From Branchiostoma lanceolatum (taxonomy: Eukaryota; Chordata; Leptocardii; Amphioxiformes; Branchiostomatidae): a DNA stretch of 64,000 nucleotides. The first letter of the stretch is position 1, and each line of letters opens with the position of its first letter. The translations under genes were made by a program, and so were the position numbers. Where the stretch lies: positions 20,031,501-20,095,500 of the forward strand of contig NC_089726.1 in assembly GCF_035083965.1 (NCBI RefSeq), given 5' to 3'. The notes beneath the pieces are model-generated. The model worked only from the letters and a program-made list of their open reading frames with translations. It did no database searches and was not told the origin of the DNA. This document shows positions 63,986 through 64,000 of the stretch, piece after piece.

Positions 63986-64000
63986 GAAAAGGAAAAAAAA

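Overview
The window looks like nuclear DNA of an invertebrate chordate, most likely an amphioxus (Branchiostoma). This is an inference. It rests on intronless C2H2 zinc-finger genes in tandem, single-exon leucine-rich-repeat (LRR) receptors, a spliced NXPE-family gene, tRNA-headed SINEs, many small inverted-repeat transposons (MITEs) and a large 18-bp minisatellite. Nothing bacterial is present. About a quarter of the window is recognisable gene; most of the rest is transposon-derived.

Layout. (1) 85-14203 and 23020-29072 are two arms of one inverted segmental duplication. Each arm carries a single-exon LRR transmembrane receptor (10018-11625 on +, 24442-25776 on -), the same LINE tail, the same SINE and the same 8-bp-TSD MITE. 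The left arm is longer because two TTAA-flanked elements (358-5570 and 5708-6621) inserted after the duplication; the right arm preserves both empty sites. (2) The spacer at 14204-23019 holds a 13-finger zinc-finger gene (15037-16671, +) and two blocks of tandem repeats rich in GGATCCG/TATCCG words. (3) 29090-30005 is an 18-bp minisatellite abutting the outer end of the right arm. (4) 31666-39721 on the minus strand is a six-exon NXPE-like gene (569 codons). I assembled it from splice sites whose phases all agree; it includes an 78-bp exon carrying the GDS nucleophile motif, and its introns are full of MITEs. (5) 44313-55083 holds three tandem minus-strand zinc-finger genes (17, 17 and 13 fingers), each with a non-coding first exon and a conserved promoter containing a YY1-like motif. 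(6) 56-64 kb is gene-poor: an old L1/Tx1-type LINE ORF2 fragment on the minus strand, several TTAA-flanked elements and SINEs.

How the genes relate. The four zinc-finger genes are one family: same N-terminal region, same promoter, same 5'UTR intron, and a shared 3' segment in at least two. They are probably sequence-specific nuclear DNA-binding proteins expanding by tandem and dispersed duplication. The two LRR receptors are a duplicated pair whose cytoplasmic tails have diverged: one is long with several tyrosines, the other short. The NXPE-like protein is a predicted type II membrane protein of the secretory pathway with a complete SGNH-esterase signature. I see no pathway that links the three families; their proximity looks like chance plus duplication.
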